A stretch of DNA of 64,000 nt. It comes from Fusarium oxysporum f. sp. lycopersici 4287. Lineage: Eukaryota; Ascomycota; Sordariomycetes; Hypocreales; Nectriaceae. Positions 21,182 to 34,108 of the stretch are shown piece after piece (positions within the stretch are counted from its first letter, which is position 1; every line of letters begins with the position of its first letter). Under the pieces are notes generated by a model that saw nothing but the letters and a program-made list of their open reading frames with translations, did no database searches and was not told the DNA's origin. A program made the translations under genes and the position numbers. Where the stretch lies: assembly GCF_000149955.1 (NCBI RefSeq), contig NC_030988.1, positions 4,234,543-4,298,542 on the forward strand, given 5' to 3'.

Positions 21182-22324
21182 ATGTTTATCGAAACACTCA
21201 TCGCTCAGGGTCCGTCGACAGAGCCATATGTGACAGTTCCCAGACGCCAGATTACTCAGAATGCATTAACCATTCTAACACAAAACTGGACCTGGCGTGA
21301 AAGTCTTATGCCTAAACAAGATATCGCTGCATCTCAAGAAACAACGCCAAAAACACTGCAAGATGATGAAATAGTCGCCAAAAGGCTCTCCAAACGGCTA
21401 TCATCCTCGTCGCAGAATGCGAGTAACGGTAGCAAGGAACAGGATTCTTGCCAGTCTCATGTCGGCTCCAATCTCTCTACCATCGCTTTCAACAATCAAA
21501 AACTAGCAGGGGAGGTTCAAAGGTGGAGAGACTCGGTCCGTAGCCGATGTTCCGAGCCGTTGGAGTCTTGTATTCCTCCTGACAAACCTGACGATAAGTC
21601 GCCACAAAGTTCAGAGCGACTGCTCCTCAAAGATAAAGTGAAGAAGGATCAAACAGATCTAGACACTCATGGCAAGTCTTTGGTATCAGGTCTCCGTCAG
21701 CCCAGACGACCGAGATCCAGAAACCCCGCATGTACTAAAACGGTGCATTTCGCACCAGATCTGGAACAAATTTGCCACTTCTACGGCACCGATCGACCAT
21801 CAGCAGTCAATTCCGTTTCGGCACTTGTTGATGACTGGCGTCGAGACAAAGTCTCATCATCCTCGCACCATGAATGGCCCTGCAGGCGAGCATCTTCCTA
21901 CTACTGGGTTATCAACACTCCCAACTTCCCGCAAGATGCTGTGGCTCGCCAATCGATGCCTGTCAGACTCGATGAGATAAAGGTTTTGGCTCATGAAACG
22001 GCCATCGTGGGAAGTGTTGTCGTAGCAAATCTAGATTTTCACAAATCAGTTGCCTGTCGCTACACTTTAGACTATTGGAAGACTGTATCAGAAACTGAGG
22101 CGATATATAATGCCGATCAGTGCGGGAGAAATCAAGACTACGATATGTTCATCTTCAAAATCGACTTGACGGAATATATTGATCTTGGGTATAAGCCCAT
22201 GTTTCTTTGCATTCGCTATGTAGTGGGTGGCCAAGAGTTTTGGGATAACAATTCTTACGCGAATTTTCAACTGGATTTTATAAAGATAGGAAGAAGAAAG
22301 CAGACGGCACAACTGAAGGTGTAG
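21182..22324 (+). CDS. CBM21-domain protein, putative PP1 glycogen-targeting subunit
   Basis: 380 codons, single exon. Residues 186-190 (KTVHF) fit the RVxF motif that docks protein phosphatase 1. A C-terminal CBM21 starch/glycogen-binding module covers about residues 265-370 (YTLDYWKTVSE, then FWDNNSYANF with W354). This combination is the layout of Gac1/PPP1R3 proteins, which bring PP1 to glycogen to activate glycogen synthase. The N-terminal 180 residues are polar and probably disordered. It is shorter than Gac1 and may not serve glycogen control at all in this regulator-rich block. A broken paralogue lies at 16541-17260. The ATG at 21182 is the first in frame. Confidence 0.87.
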   Translation: MFIETLIAQGPSTEPYVTVPRRQITQNALTILTQNWTWRESLMPKQDIAASQETTPKTLQDDEIVAKRLSKRLSSSSQNASNGSKEQDSCQSHVGSNLSTIAFNNQKLAGEVQRWRDSVRSRCSEPLESCIPPDKPDDKSPQSSERLLLKDKVKKDQTDLDTHGKSLVSGLRQPRRPRSRNPACTKTVHFAPDLEQICHFYGTDRPSAVNSVSALVDDWRRDKVSSSSHHEWPCRRASSYYWVINTPNFPQDAVARQSMPVRLDEIKVLAHETAIVGSVVVANLDFHKSVACRYTLDYWKTVSETEAIYNADQCGRNQDYDMFIFKIDLTEYIDLGYKPMFLCIRYVVGGQEFWDNNSYANFQLDFIKIGRRKQTAQLKV

Positions 22325-24224
22325 TTGGAAATATGCCTCTACCAGTTTCTACCATCCTAGTTCACCACGTTGGCGAATAGTAAGATGTTGAAGCCTGCGG
22401 CGCAAATAGTCCCAGGTCAATCCATTAATTGCCTAATCAAGTGGCCCGTAGGGTGGAGAGTAACAGACACCTACTCGCGAAGCCGCTGATAGTTTGGGCT
22501 AGACTAGTCTCATACCCTCTGACGAATGTTATTTTGAGGTTTGTAATCGGCTATCGCGAGTTTCTGCTGAGAAAAGAGGAAAAGGTAATGTATATATAGC
22601 TATCGATAAAACCTGGGAGGACGATACGGTCATTTCAATTGAGGATTTGAGTGCTTTGGGCCTTTATTGTTTGCATTGTTTGTGGTAATCTGGGTCGCCG
22701 TAGGCGATTTGTAACTTATGTATAATTACGCACTCGAGGCGAGTCGTCATGCTCGGGTTGTTTGCTATGGCCAAGGAAGTGTCCACTGGTAAGGACCAGT
22801 TGAGGGTCTATGCTTGCTTACTTGCTTGCTTACCGACGAAGTTGATGGCGACGCCCGCAAGATGCAAAAAACATGAAGGGAATCAATTAGTTCAAGTAAA
22901 ATATATGAAGAAGACGCATATAGTGATAATGATCTTGACAGCTGTTTTTTATCACATATAGTAGCGTAATCCGTGGAAATAAGTTAAGCTATAATTAAAG
23001 TGAAATGGAAGCAAAATTGCAATTGGACTCTGGCATATCGAACTGCTCTATGGGTGGGCCTGCCTGACGTGTCAGATTACTCAACGTATCGAGCTGCCAG
23101 AAGAAGTTAGCTTCGAGACTGAGTTAGGAGATGACGATCCTGGCCTATCCTTGCCTTTACGCGGGATAATCTAGATGGTCTGTTAAAGGGGTGATTAGGC
23201 CCCTACACCTCGCGGGTATGACCGGCAAGTCATGTTGGGCTGAGTAAATCCTAGAATGGATTCCCTTATTAGATTTCTGTGGGAAATTGAACATGAAAAT
23301 AGATTTTGTTTGTATACACATTTGTTCTAGGCAGTAATTACACATCCCCTAGTTGCTTTCCGCACCATATATATACCAATGGCGTATGTTACCCTATATG
23401 AAAAGATCAAAATATGCTGGATCAAATAAACCCACACATTCGGGCCATGAATGGCGTGGACACTCAAAATAATACGCTGCCGATATTATAGAAAAACCAT
23501 CAGTATATTTTACGATTCATATATTGTGCCTTTGTTAATCGTTCGGATATAAGACTGGGGTCCAGATTAGAACTACAGTATAAACTATCGCTTGGCTAAT
23601 GCGTAGGTTTTACCCCAATCTGTTAACAGCGCTAGGCAGGAACCTACCTGAAAACACAATAGGTAAGGACTTGCCTGACAAGTATCTTCAAGTCCCCATG
23701 TTATGACTTGCTGGCTTTCATACCTTCCCCACTGAAAGACTACTCTGGATGAGGTTAGTCATGGACGCGACTAAGCTTTAGACAGTATACTCACCATCTT
23801 GGTGGCGGCATGATCTTTAATCGTCATTGTAATGGAACTGAGATTCGGAGTCTTACTTAGCACCTTAGAACAAGACAACGTCTTACGGTAAATGTGAAGA
23901 TTAGAGGAAGGGTTACATGCATGAGTTCCAAGTACATCACCGGCGGGGTTTCCGAATTTACGCAATAGATTCCTTGGCAACGGGGTTTTTGATCTTGTAT
24001 TCTTTATGTATACGAGCATGTCAGGTGAGAATAGTACATTTAAAAGTTGCAATCTTTGCTTAGGCTGGAAGGAAGAGTATTAAAGATTATTCACCATGAC
24101 TGACGGGCTATTTATTTGACACGGGTTAGAACTAACTATGTCAGCTTCAATGAGTTGTGCGGTGTAACGTACATGCAATCAGAGACTTCGATCACGAAAA
24201 AGAAGAACCGAAGAAAAGTCAATC
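22325..24224. other. Intergenic stretch, nothing assigned
   Basis: AT-rich. Short frames at 22749-22961 and 23771-24052 have no supporting features. Confidence 0.45.
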
Positions 24225-25588
24225 CTATATAACCATGCGCCCATCTTCAGTGCGCCTGAACCTCCTCCATTCTGGGATCCAAGGATTGTCGATCGGCGTT
24301 CGGGGTGAGGTATAATAAGTGATAGTAATCCTAACACTCTCTCCTTCTCGGTCCAGCCTTTCAGTAGCGGATGCGGAAGGGAAACCAATTCGAGACTTGC
24401 CACCACCGGCAAAGAAAATCATTTTCTCGCGATGAGGCCCCTCATATGAAGTCTCATATAAAGTATCAAAGTGTAGCTTCGTCATACTTGCCGCCCCGCT
24501 GGTACAGTAATCGAAGGTTGACCGAAATGTTCCTGTACATAGTATCATCTTCTCGAGTGATAGCTCACGGACTCGTGTCCGCTGAATAAATCCAAGCAGA
24601 TCCGTCTCTTTGGCAGAAACCCCAGAAAACTTGCAACGCTTTAGGATGGGCAGCCTATCAAGTTCGACTATGCGCTGTAGAATGGTTTCGTAGTAGAAAT
24701 GACCGACTAAGGCCGAATAACCCATTGGGATCCGAAGATAATCTATTTCCAAGTTTTCAAGTTGGTTGCATAGCCAAAGGAGTCTTGAAAGGCCGACAAA
24801 GTCGTTTTCATCTTCTGCTTCTGCTTGTACCTCAGCCGCATCGTTCTTGGAGGATCGCCCCACGTCCTGTTTGTTCTCTTGTAGAGCTCTACGAAACGCG
24901 AAAACCCGAGTGGAGAGGCTTATGACCTGAGGGTTGCCAAAGCCTTGGCAAAACCAGAGTCATTCCAGTCAATTGCATTGATTTGATCGCTGGCCAGGCT
25001 AGGACGCCGTATATTCGGTTCACTAAAGATGTCGAGGCCGTCAATGCGCAAGCTGCTCGCGGCTAATGCAGATACAACCGTATCAAACGTGTGCATTGTG
25101 CATAGCCACACACTCTTCTGCAAGGGGACTAAAGGCCCTGAATCAAGAGGTAAGGTTGTTTCTCCGCCGTTACGGACAATGGCTACTCGTAGCGTAAGCG
25201 ACTGAAGACCTCCGTTCTTGCTATGTTTTGCAAGCCCATTGAATGCTTGACTAAGTAGATTGACTTCGTGGGTCCTCCTCATTTCTTCTTTTTGCCAATC
25301 ACTTTGTCTCCGTGGTTCCCCGATTTTGCACTCAACGATACCTACGAGGTACAGGTGCTGGATTAGAGATCGAAGACCCCCAGCCTGAGTGCCCTCAGCG
25401 AATGTCCGTAGAGCATCAACCGTGACATGGATATGTTTTGAACGAAAGAAGGCCCTGAAACGATACTCAGAGGATTTCAAGGCAAGTGGTTTGCAGGTAA
25501 GGCGAAGATTGCGAATATCGTCCAAGTCTAGCAGCTGAACAATGCATTCGACAACAGGTTCTGGACAACTTTCCAGACCTAAAGGCAT
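24225..25588 (-). pseudogene. F-box protein gene with a one-base frameshift
   Basis: The minus-strand frame from 25588 starts MPLGLESCPEPVVECIVQLL with an F-box-like N-terminus (LDDIRNLRLTCKPLAL) and ends at TAA near 24923. The next frame continues directly (SLSTRVFAFRRALQ) for about 230 codons to 24225. The junction TCATAAGC would keep one frame if it carried one more base, so a single-base deletion best explains the split. Beyond the F-box there are weak leucine-rich segments. F-box proteins are substrate receptors of SCF ubiquitin ligases. A short intron is less likely because no donor fits. A sequencing error cannot be excluded. Confidence 0.7.
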
Positions 25589-26300
25589 GTTTTATATGGA
25601 TATTAAATAAGCATATGTGTGAGTGAGGCGGTTTGGTACTGCTTGGTGTTCAAGATGGGCATGTGGATTTGTATAAAACGGGACAATATATCCAGAGTTA
25701 GGTATACTAAGCTGGCAAAATTGCATGGCTTCGACGCTTAGTGGGAACCATTCAAGAATAGGTATGACGAAATGGTGGTGGATCAGACAGCTATCCTCTC
25801 ACCTAGCTGTTGCTGTTGGTCTTGCTTGACTGGATTATGTGACTGGCCCACAGAAAATTATCACATAATGCCATTTAGACAGCCCCGTCACCACGACTCA
25901 CTGGGCCTAAGGTCTGTAGTGGCGTGATGGCAATTGCGGGGTAAGACCGCGGTCAGGAGACACCGTCTCTGACCATCAGATTATAGATAGTAAAGTCGAT
26001 AAGGAAGCACGTCATTATTACAATGCCAAAAACGCTGTCTAGAAGTCAGATCACTTACATAACCCTACTGTTCCCTACCTGGGTATTCCTAGCGCTGCAT
26101 TTGAAGGCACCTGCCACTTCAGATCATTATATCAGATCATGTAGAATCCCGTTGAGCCTTAAAACATATTGACAAGCAAGTCCTCTCTGTAGAGTCATGG
26201 AGCGTCCTCTCCCACCAGGCATAAAGGCCCCGCCTCCTCTAATACTATATACACCCTTGGCAATTGGCTGTCAGAATAACGAGCTATGAAATAGTTCCAT
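25589..26300. other. Intergenic stretch, nothing assigned
   Basis: Upstream flank of the F-box gene. No supported gene. Confidence 0.45.
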
Positions 26301-26308
26301 ATATTATT

Positions 26309-27110
26309 GGCAATTGATAGGGGGGCATGACGAATTGATACGCGGGCATGATCCTTAGGGGGGCATGACTTTTTGTAATACCTGATTGGGCCAAATTCTT
26401 CTAGACCCATAAATACCTCTGTGCAAAGGCGGTGAAGCCAGCTCGCTTAACAAGCCCAGATCTCGTCATCGCTACAGCAGCAATCAGGTTGGGGGAGTGC
26501 TTAGACAGGCTTGTATTCAGGTGTCAGGCAACAAAGCCTTATTCTCAATAGAGGAAAAATCCAATTCCCTTACGCTCTCAAGGGCAGCTATCTACTTGTT
26601 TACTCTCACTACTATGGAAGGAAGAATCTCCTCGTCGCTGCCATGCAGCTCCCATTAACTCCTCCGTCTCCGAACGCTGGGTTGCGTAGTATGGGCCGAT
26701 ACTTGTTCCCAACACTGCTCGCTGAGGGAGGTCTATTCGGTGGTAACAGTGGGCTTCAGCCAGCTTGTCAGCTCCTGCAACTGTCGTTTTTGGCGGCGTG
26801 ATTGATCGCTAGGACTAGGACTGCGGGTTCCACGTCTTAGATTTCTCTATGAGCCGGAAGGAGACTCGGATCGGGACAAAATGAAGATCCTAATCATTGA
26901 GGGTTGGGAGACATGGTGGATAGGAATGGAGAGAGCTTGGTCGCGTCGCACCAGCTGTTAAAGGAGAGCAAGGCTCGAGGTACTAAGGAGGTTCTGGCAG
27001 AATTCTGCTGACACTAACAATTTCTTTTGGACGAATCAGAGGCCATAAAAGTCATGCCCCCTAAGGATCATGCCCGCGTATCAATTCGTCATGCCCGCGT
27101 ATCAATTGCC
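26309..27110. mobile_element. Nonautonomous TIR element with 8-bp duplication
   Basis: Inverted repeats of about 60 bp start GGCAATTGATA and contain repeated GGGCATGA and TTGATACGC blocks. The duplication ATATTATT lies at 26301-26308 and 27111-27118. 8-bp duplications fit hAT (or Mutator-like) elements. The 802-bp element has no transposase; the 96-codon frame inside has no recognised domain. Confidence 0.85.
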
Positions 27111-27118
27111 ATATTATT

Positions 27119-27754
27119 ATGGGTCATAATTTCCTAAGAAGTGTCTACAATTGCAGGCGGGCTACTTCCCAACAAGCCCATCTTGAAACATTTCATGGGT
27201 AACAGAGTGGTATCGCGTAAGCATCGTTATGAGGATGATGCAGCAAACCACCGAAGTGCCTAACATGGAAATTATTATAAATAAGATATAATATTTATGT
27301 CCCAATCGGTACCTTATCTGTTTTGTGCAAGGTGTGTATGTGTAAATGTATGTCTTCTGCGGTGTTGGCTTGCTGGACGCTTATTTTTTGCTGCACATTG
27401 TAGCATTGTGTGCATAGACGTGCTGGTCGTACCTGGTACCTTTAAATGAAACTTTCCACTACTAAACTCAATTTGCTAGGCTGATTTCATAGTACCTACA
27501 TGTAATTTCAAGAAGTACGCTTCTCTGGGTATAAAATGGCCAGGGCTCGATCTAGGCATCCCATTTTAACTTACAAAACGCCCCGCCACTGCCTCAGTAT
27601 CACTACCCCGTGATGCCCAAAGGATCCATGTATTGGGCTGAGAGGCAACTACTTCATGACGCAGTTTCAAACCTTACCTCGAATGACTTCTGACTTGCAT
27701 CTCTTCCACTACGTACCTTACCTACTAGGTATTTAGCAACAAAAGACCCCACTA
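27119..27754. other. Intergenic stretch upstream of PI31-like gene
   Basis: Nothing recognised; probable promoter in its 3' part. Confidence 0.4.
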
Positions 27755-29010
27755 ATGAACGCTATCAAGAACTCGACATTAAAGACATCACAATCCGTAA
27801 TGTCAGAACACCTTAGTGTCACCGCCATCCTCAGTGGCATGGCAGACGCTCTCCCTACACATCTTCACAGCGATGACTCATCAGATCTCGCATCGTCCTA
27901 CGAAGCCATCGCTCTCCTTATTCATTCCTACTTGGCCGCCCTTGGATTCAAACTTCAAGGCTTTGACGAAGACAAGAAACTACGTAAGTATTCCCTTCCA
28001 TCCCCACCATGTCTTAGCTGATACCAAAGAAACAGCTGAATGCGAATCGCTGGCTCCTCGCCTACCGCCACAGTGGAATTCGGGCTTAGACTCTTATAGC
28101 TTTTTATACTCGTACAAGCAGTCGGCCATGGCTCTCAGCATCCGTGTCAATCCCATGGGTAAAAAGGTCGAGATCCAGGGACTAGCGGTTGGAGATGACA
28201 ACATTTGTCGTTTTGATCGATCTATTGGCGAACTCGTGAAATCTGATAAACTCCCCATTCGCATTACAATAAAGGACAATGAGGAAGATCGAAGTGACCT
28301 TGCTGAAAAGCTTCGGGGCTTATTTACCTCGGAGCAAGCTATCGCTGGCATGTTCCCCCTTCTTAATGCTTTCCTCTATTACCTTATACTGATCACCCTT
28401 CACAGATATACTTCATGACCTTAAACTCCACATCATCCAGAAATTAATTCCCAAGCTTCAAAGCAAAGGTTATGTCGAGCCCGCTAAAGCAGAAGCCAAC
28501 ACCCACTCTGAGAGCAGGGCCCAGGTAGCGCAGGGCCCTAACCGACCTTGCCATGGTGGTCCTATAGTAAACTCCTATAGGCCCCCGCCTCCAGCGATTC
28601 CACACCCTGAGATGGCCCGTCCTCAACCTCATCCAGTAGGCGACTTCCCTCCTCCAGGCTTTGAGGATGAGTACGAAATGCACCGGCCTTCACGAAGCGG
28701 CCTTCAAATGCCTGGTAGATCGCCTTACAATATTGGCCACGATGATTTGAATCCGCCCGGTCTTGGCCCCCATGATCCTCTTCGTGGTTCTTTCACTGGT
28801 GGGTTACCTCAACCCGGTGGTGGCTCGGGTATGCATCCCACCTTTGATGACCCATTGTTTGGAGGTCAAGGAGACGATGGATCATCCGGCTTCGATCCTC
28901 AAGTACCGCCTGGAGCGCGATGGGATCCCACTGGCCCTGGTGGAAACCCCAGATTCCCTGGTCCTAGTACCGGAAGGGGAAACAATCGGTTTGGCGGAGA
29001 CATCATTTAA
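27755..29010 (+). CDS. PI31-like proteasome regulator
   Basis: Exons 27755-27983, 28036-28347 and 28406-29010 give 381 codons in frame. The N-terminal half matches the PI31/Fbxo7 FP-type domain. The C-terminal half is the Pro/Gly-rich PI31 tail, with HDDLNPPGLGPHDPLRG and PPGARWDPTGPGG followed by an FGGD end. PI31 binds the 20S proteasome and modulates its activity and assembly. Intron 1 has a GTAAGT donor. For intron 2 the only donor keeping the frame is GCATGT at 28348, making it a GC-AG intron. Met16 is an alternative start. An accessory-region copy is likely a duplicate of a core gene. Confidence 0.85.
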
Positions 29011-29415
29011 GTATAGTGGTTTATCCATCAGCGGGCTTCCTGGTATGAACAAGAAGGAGGTGCACATCGGGTTTGGTGGGCCGCAGACACTGGTCATCCG
29101 TGAAAAGTCCGAGCGAACCTATACCTCAAGGAACCCTCCTGCAGGTTTTGTCGAAGGCCCATCTATGCATGAAGCTATGAAAGGCGATGGCGATGAACAC
29201 AACAAATCGCAGCCTCAACAGCTAGAAAAGGGGGACAAGCATGACGAAAAGACGAAGTATTAGCTTGCTGAGCGCAGCGTTGGCGGGTTCTCCTGTGCCT
29301 TCAGCTTCCCGTCTCATGTGGATCAGGATAGTGTCAGTACCAGCTTCCAAGACGGCATCCTGAGTATTATTAACCTGATGGTCAAGAAACATGAGTCCCC
29401 CCGCATCCATATTGA
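29005..29415 (+). pseudogene. Small heat-shock protein (Hsp20/Hsp30 type) remnant
   Basis: In the frame overlapping the PI31 stop codon, the translation reads GLPGMNKKEVHIGF, TLVIREKSERTY and NPPAGFVEG. After a TAG at about 29261 it continues ERSVGGFSCAFSFPSHVDQD and DGILSIINLM. These are successive blocks of the alpha-crystallin domain of fungal Hsp30-type chaperones, including the variable charged insertion. The N-terminal region is absent and the single stop replaces a codon, so it is a truncated relic. Confidence 0.8.
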
Positions 29416-29416
29416 A

Positions 29417-30921
29417 TCAACTTTGGTCAATGTTATCGGCATTTATGTTAGACGGAAAATAGTTGAAGTAAAAGCCTCCTACATCTTCAGCACTACTTTC
29501 TAGGCAAGCATCCAAGTCAAATCCACCAAAATCATCCGCAAACGTAGGGAAACTCGCCAAGTCCTACATCCATATTAGCAATCACCTCACCAGTCCCTAA
29601 AGAGAGAAAGGGATTTACAGTCATATTACAATTTTCCATGTTTAATGTCGCGGTGTAAACCAAGTCAACAGGTGGGTTAGCCGCCATAGAACCAGGCGTA
29701 AATGGCAGAGCTACTGCTAGCTGTCCCGTAGGCACGGCCTGCGAAAGATTAGAATTCTGGGCACCCTTCCTTATGCCGACGGGGTTGATATGAGGCACTG
29801 GGCTCGCAGCAGCATTCGCAGGGCGTGTCGCTGTAGAGTTGGCAAGGCAGCCTTGCTCGTCTGTGACCAGGGTTCAAATCCATACCACGAAATCCACATA
29901 TGGATCCATAATGTGGATCCATATCCATTCCATTCCATTCCACGTGGGCTTCAGCATTTCCATATCCACGCCACGAAGCCCCTTCCACATGTTCCACATG
30001 TGGAAATCGTGGAATATTTTAGGTGGGGTTCGAAAATACCTTGATTTCCTTGTGAAATCCCGCATATCCTAAGTACTTTCTATCACCCACAACAACACAA
30101 CATCGATTTGCCACCCCATTTTCCTCCGTACACAATGAGTCCATTCTGGGGGCTTCACTGTTACTCGCGTTACTACCCCAAATCGAAATGGCCACTCCCC
30201 ATCCTACCAAGTCAACCACATCCGTTCCAGAACGAACAGAAGAGGACAATCAACGGCTCTTTCAGCTCTACAAAAGCTGGATCTTGACGGAGAGAGACGG
30301 CAAGGCGCGTCTATAGGTATATCGGTTCGGCTACGAATATCCAGCATAACAAGAAACAGGAACGTCGGTGGGTGTGTTGCCTTTGCGTCAAGCAACGGCG
30401 GATTTTAATGGACCAATGACAAAAACATTGACGTCACCGAGGGCGGGCGGGACCCATTAATTACCATTGTTGGACGAAGTAGGTTTCCATTCCACGAATT
30501 CCACAATATGGATCCATTTCCATAATGGATCCATTTCCACCCATTCCACATCGAAATTATTAGTCAGCATCCATATCCACGCCATATTCACAAATGTGTC
30601 GTGGAGTGTCGTGGATTTGAACCCTGTCTGTGACAGTAAGGAAAGGGTGCTCCTTGTCTTGACACTGTCGTTAGCATCTGCCGGCTGGACTGGCGGGAGT
30701 CGAGACAGTTCTTGCAATTTACCCTGGACACCACGCTGGGGTGTCTCGGGAATCTGGTTTTCACCTGAATCGTTCTGCCACTGTACCGACCAATTGTCAT
30801 CTATTTTACCTTCCTGCTGAAATGATGTTCCTTTTGCCGCCACTGATGGCCGGGACGTTTGGCTACTGGGCTGTTGAAAAGTACGTGAATTAGAGGCTCT
30901 TGTCCAGTCATTCATCCGCAC
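29417..30921 (-). pseudogene. Unknown gene split by a nonautonomous hAT element
   Basis: Minus-strand frames on both sides of the element at 29868-30626 look coding: the polar, Gln/Ser-rich segment 30921-30635, then VPHINPVGIRKGAQNSN and MTVNPFLSLGTG below 29860, and an acidic C-terminus (FPTFADDFGGFDLDACLES) ending at 29417. Frames do not join simply after removing the element, and a shift is needed near 29560. The gene is therefore broken at several points, or introns were missed. Composition suggests the tail of a transcriptional regulator, but no domain is recognised. Confidence 0.4.
29868..30626. mobile_element. Nonautonomous hAT element, copy 1
   Basis: 759 bp with terminal CAGGGTTCAAATCCA repeats and the 8-bp duplication TCTGTGAC at 29860-29867 and 30627-30634. 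GGATCCAT and GTGGAT subterminal repeats occur at both ends. Nearly identical to 35136-35911. The short frames inside are not genes. Confidence 0.95.
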
Positions 30922-31149
30922 TACACCTACGTTGCCGCCTAGGCCGCCTACCTTTGCTTTAGGGAAATCAAGTACTATACTGTAGGTAAGCCATTGGGCA
31001 AAGATATCAAGGGACTCAAGATAATGGCGAGATCCGAAAAAAATAGATGGGAAAACACGCTAATGTCGTTCATTGGTTAAGTGCCAAGTTTCACCTGCTT
31101 GGTAGTATCAGGCAATGCATCTGGTCTTGGTGCTCGTAGAGGGGGCCGT

Positions 31150-32252
31150 TGAAGAAGCCTTGAACTTTGTATAGGCTCTTGACTGCCCTGGCCACCAGGT
31201 ATTCTATAATTTCCACACAGACTGCTTCTGCCTGGGCTGTAGCTCAACGCGGTTATTTCTTGCGGTGGCTCTGGCCCAGGCCGGGCCGGAAGTTCAGGCC
31301 TGCAGGTATCAGACACACCTACCGGTGGCTGCCTTCACAACTACGTCGCCAACGGCAGCAACGGCGGCTTCGAGAGCCACAGAGTACTGTTTACCTAAAC
31401 CCGACCCAAGCTGTGTTTGTCGACCTAGTGAATCTGCTGCCGGAAGCCAGATACCACGTGTTTCTCGACAACCTATTCTCTTCTTCCAACCTATTCCGTC
31501 GGCTACGTCAGCTTGGGCACGGAGGCACAGGCACTGCCCGCCGGAACTGTGGTCTTTACAGGCTGCTCGTCAAGCTCAAAGCTGGTGATAGTACTGCTGT
31601 TGGTAGTATTCCTTTTAACTGCCTTAAAGCAATCCCAACAGCCGATAACCTAATTAGTCGAGGAGACAAATCTTTACAGATGAGCCTTACTGATTCGACT
31701 TTGGATAGGTCAACCAGATCGCTTGGAAACACAATGCCCTTGTGTTGTTTTTATCCGCCGTATTTACAGGCAATGAACGGGTTGACCGTATAAGGAAACG
31801 ACCAACAACAGACCAACCCGCAGCACGGCGGCTTGAGGGCCCTAGCTTGGGACTTCCTGCTAGAAATAGCCCTGATCAACAGCTTCATTCTGCAGCAACG
31901 AGGAAACCCACGGTGGAAGCCAGAGAAGTCTCAAGCGGAGTGGCGGCAGCTTCTTTTTAATGGCCTTGTTGCAAAGTATGAGCCTAGTAGTCAGTCGAGA
32001 CAGAGATTTCGGACTGGGGATGAGTTTACGCCTACATCGCAACATGAATGGTTCCGTAATAAAAATCCTGTTGCTTGCAAGGCTTGCAAAGGGATGCGGC
32101 TTGGGGAGATACAGTCGAAGCAAAAACCTTTATTCGCAACCAGCGGCAACAGAGGGGAAATACGGAAATCCCGGTATGGCTGTAAGCAATGCCAGGTATT
32201 TCTTTGTACCTCTGGAAAATGTTGGGACTTCTGGCATCACTTAAATTAGGTG
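31150..32252 (+). pseudogene. Decayed piggyBac-like transposase
   Basis: The plus-strand translation near 31400-31560 contains YHVFLDNLFSSSNLFRRLRQ and GTGTARRNCG, typical of the DDE_Tnp_1_7 (piggyBac) domain. NALVLFLSAVFTGNERV follows in another frame near 31735-31790. From 31833 the frame runs through ALAWDFLLEIALINSF to a Cys-rich C-terminus (CKACKG, YGCKQCQVFLCTSGKCW), as in piggyBac transposases. At least two frameshifts and a missing N-terminus make it nonfunctional. No terminal repeats were found. Confidence 0.78.
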
Positions 32253-32434
32253 GGGCGCAATGTACCTTGTGCTTGTGACTCTATGATTGGTTGGAATCCC
32301 TGCTCGTGACCTAGGTGTTGCCTTACGCCAAAGGGATAGGGGGCACTTTGTCTTGACCAATTCGTAAATGATCTCGTCCCCAGTATGATTGCAACTTCAA
32401 CAGAGTATGTTGATGATACGCTCTTGCAATTTCT

Positions 32435-34108
<1,674 letters not shown>

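Noticed and set aside
28763..28990. Alternative frame inside PI31 exon 3
   Set aside because: Only its last part (from about 29005) resembles Hsp30; the rest is a shadow of the PI31 tail.
29749..30249. Short frames within the nonautonomous hAT
   Set aside because: They also occur identically in the second copy because the DNA is repeated; no domain.
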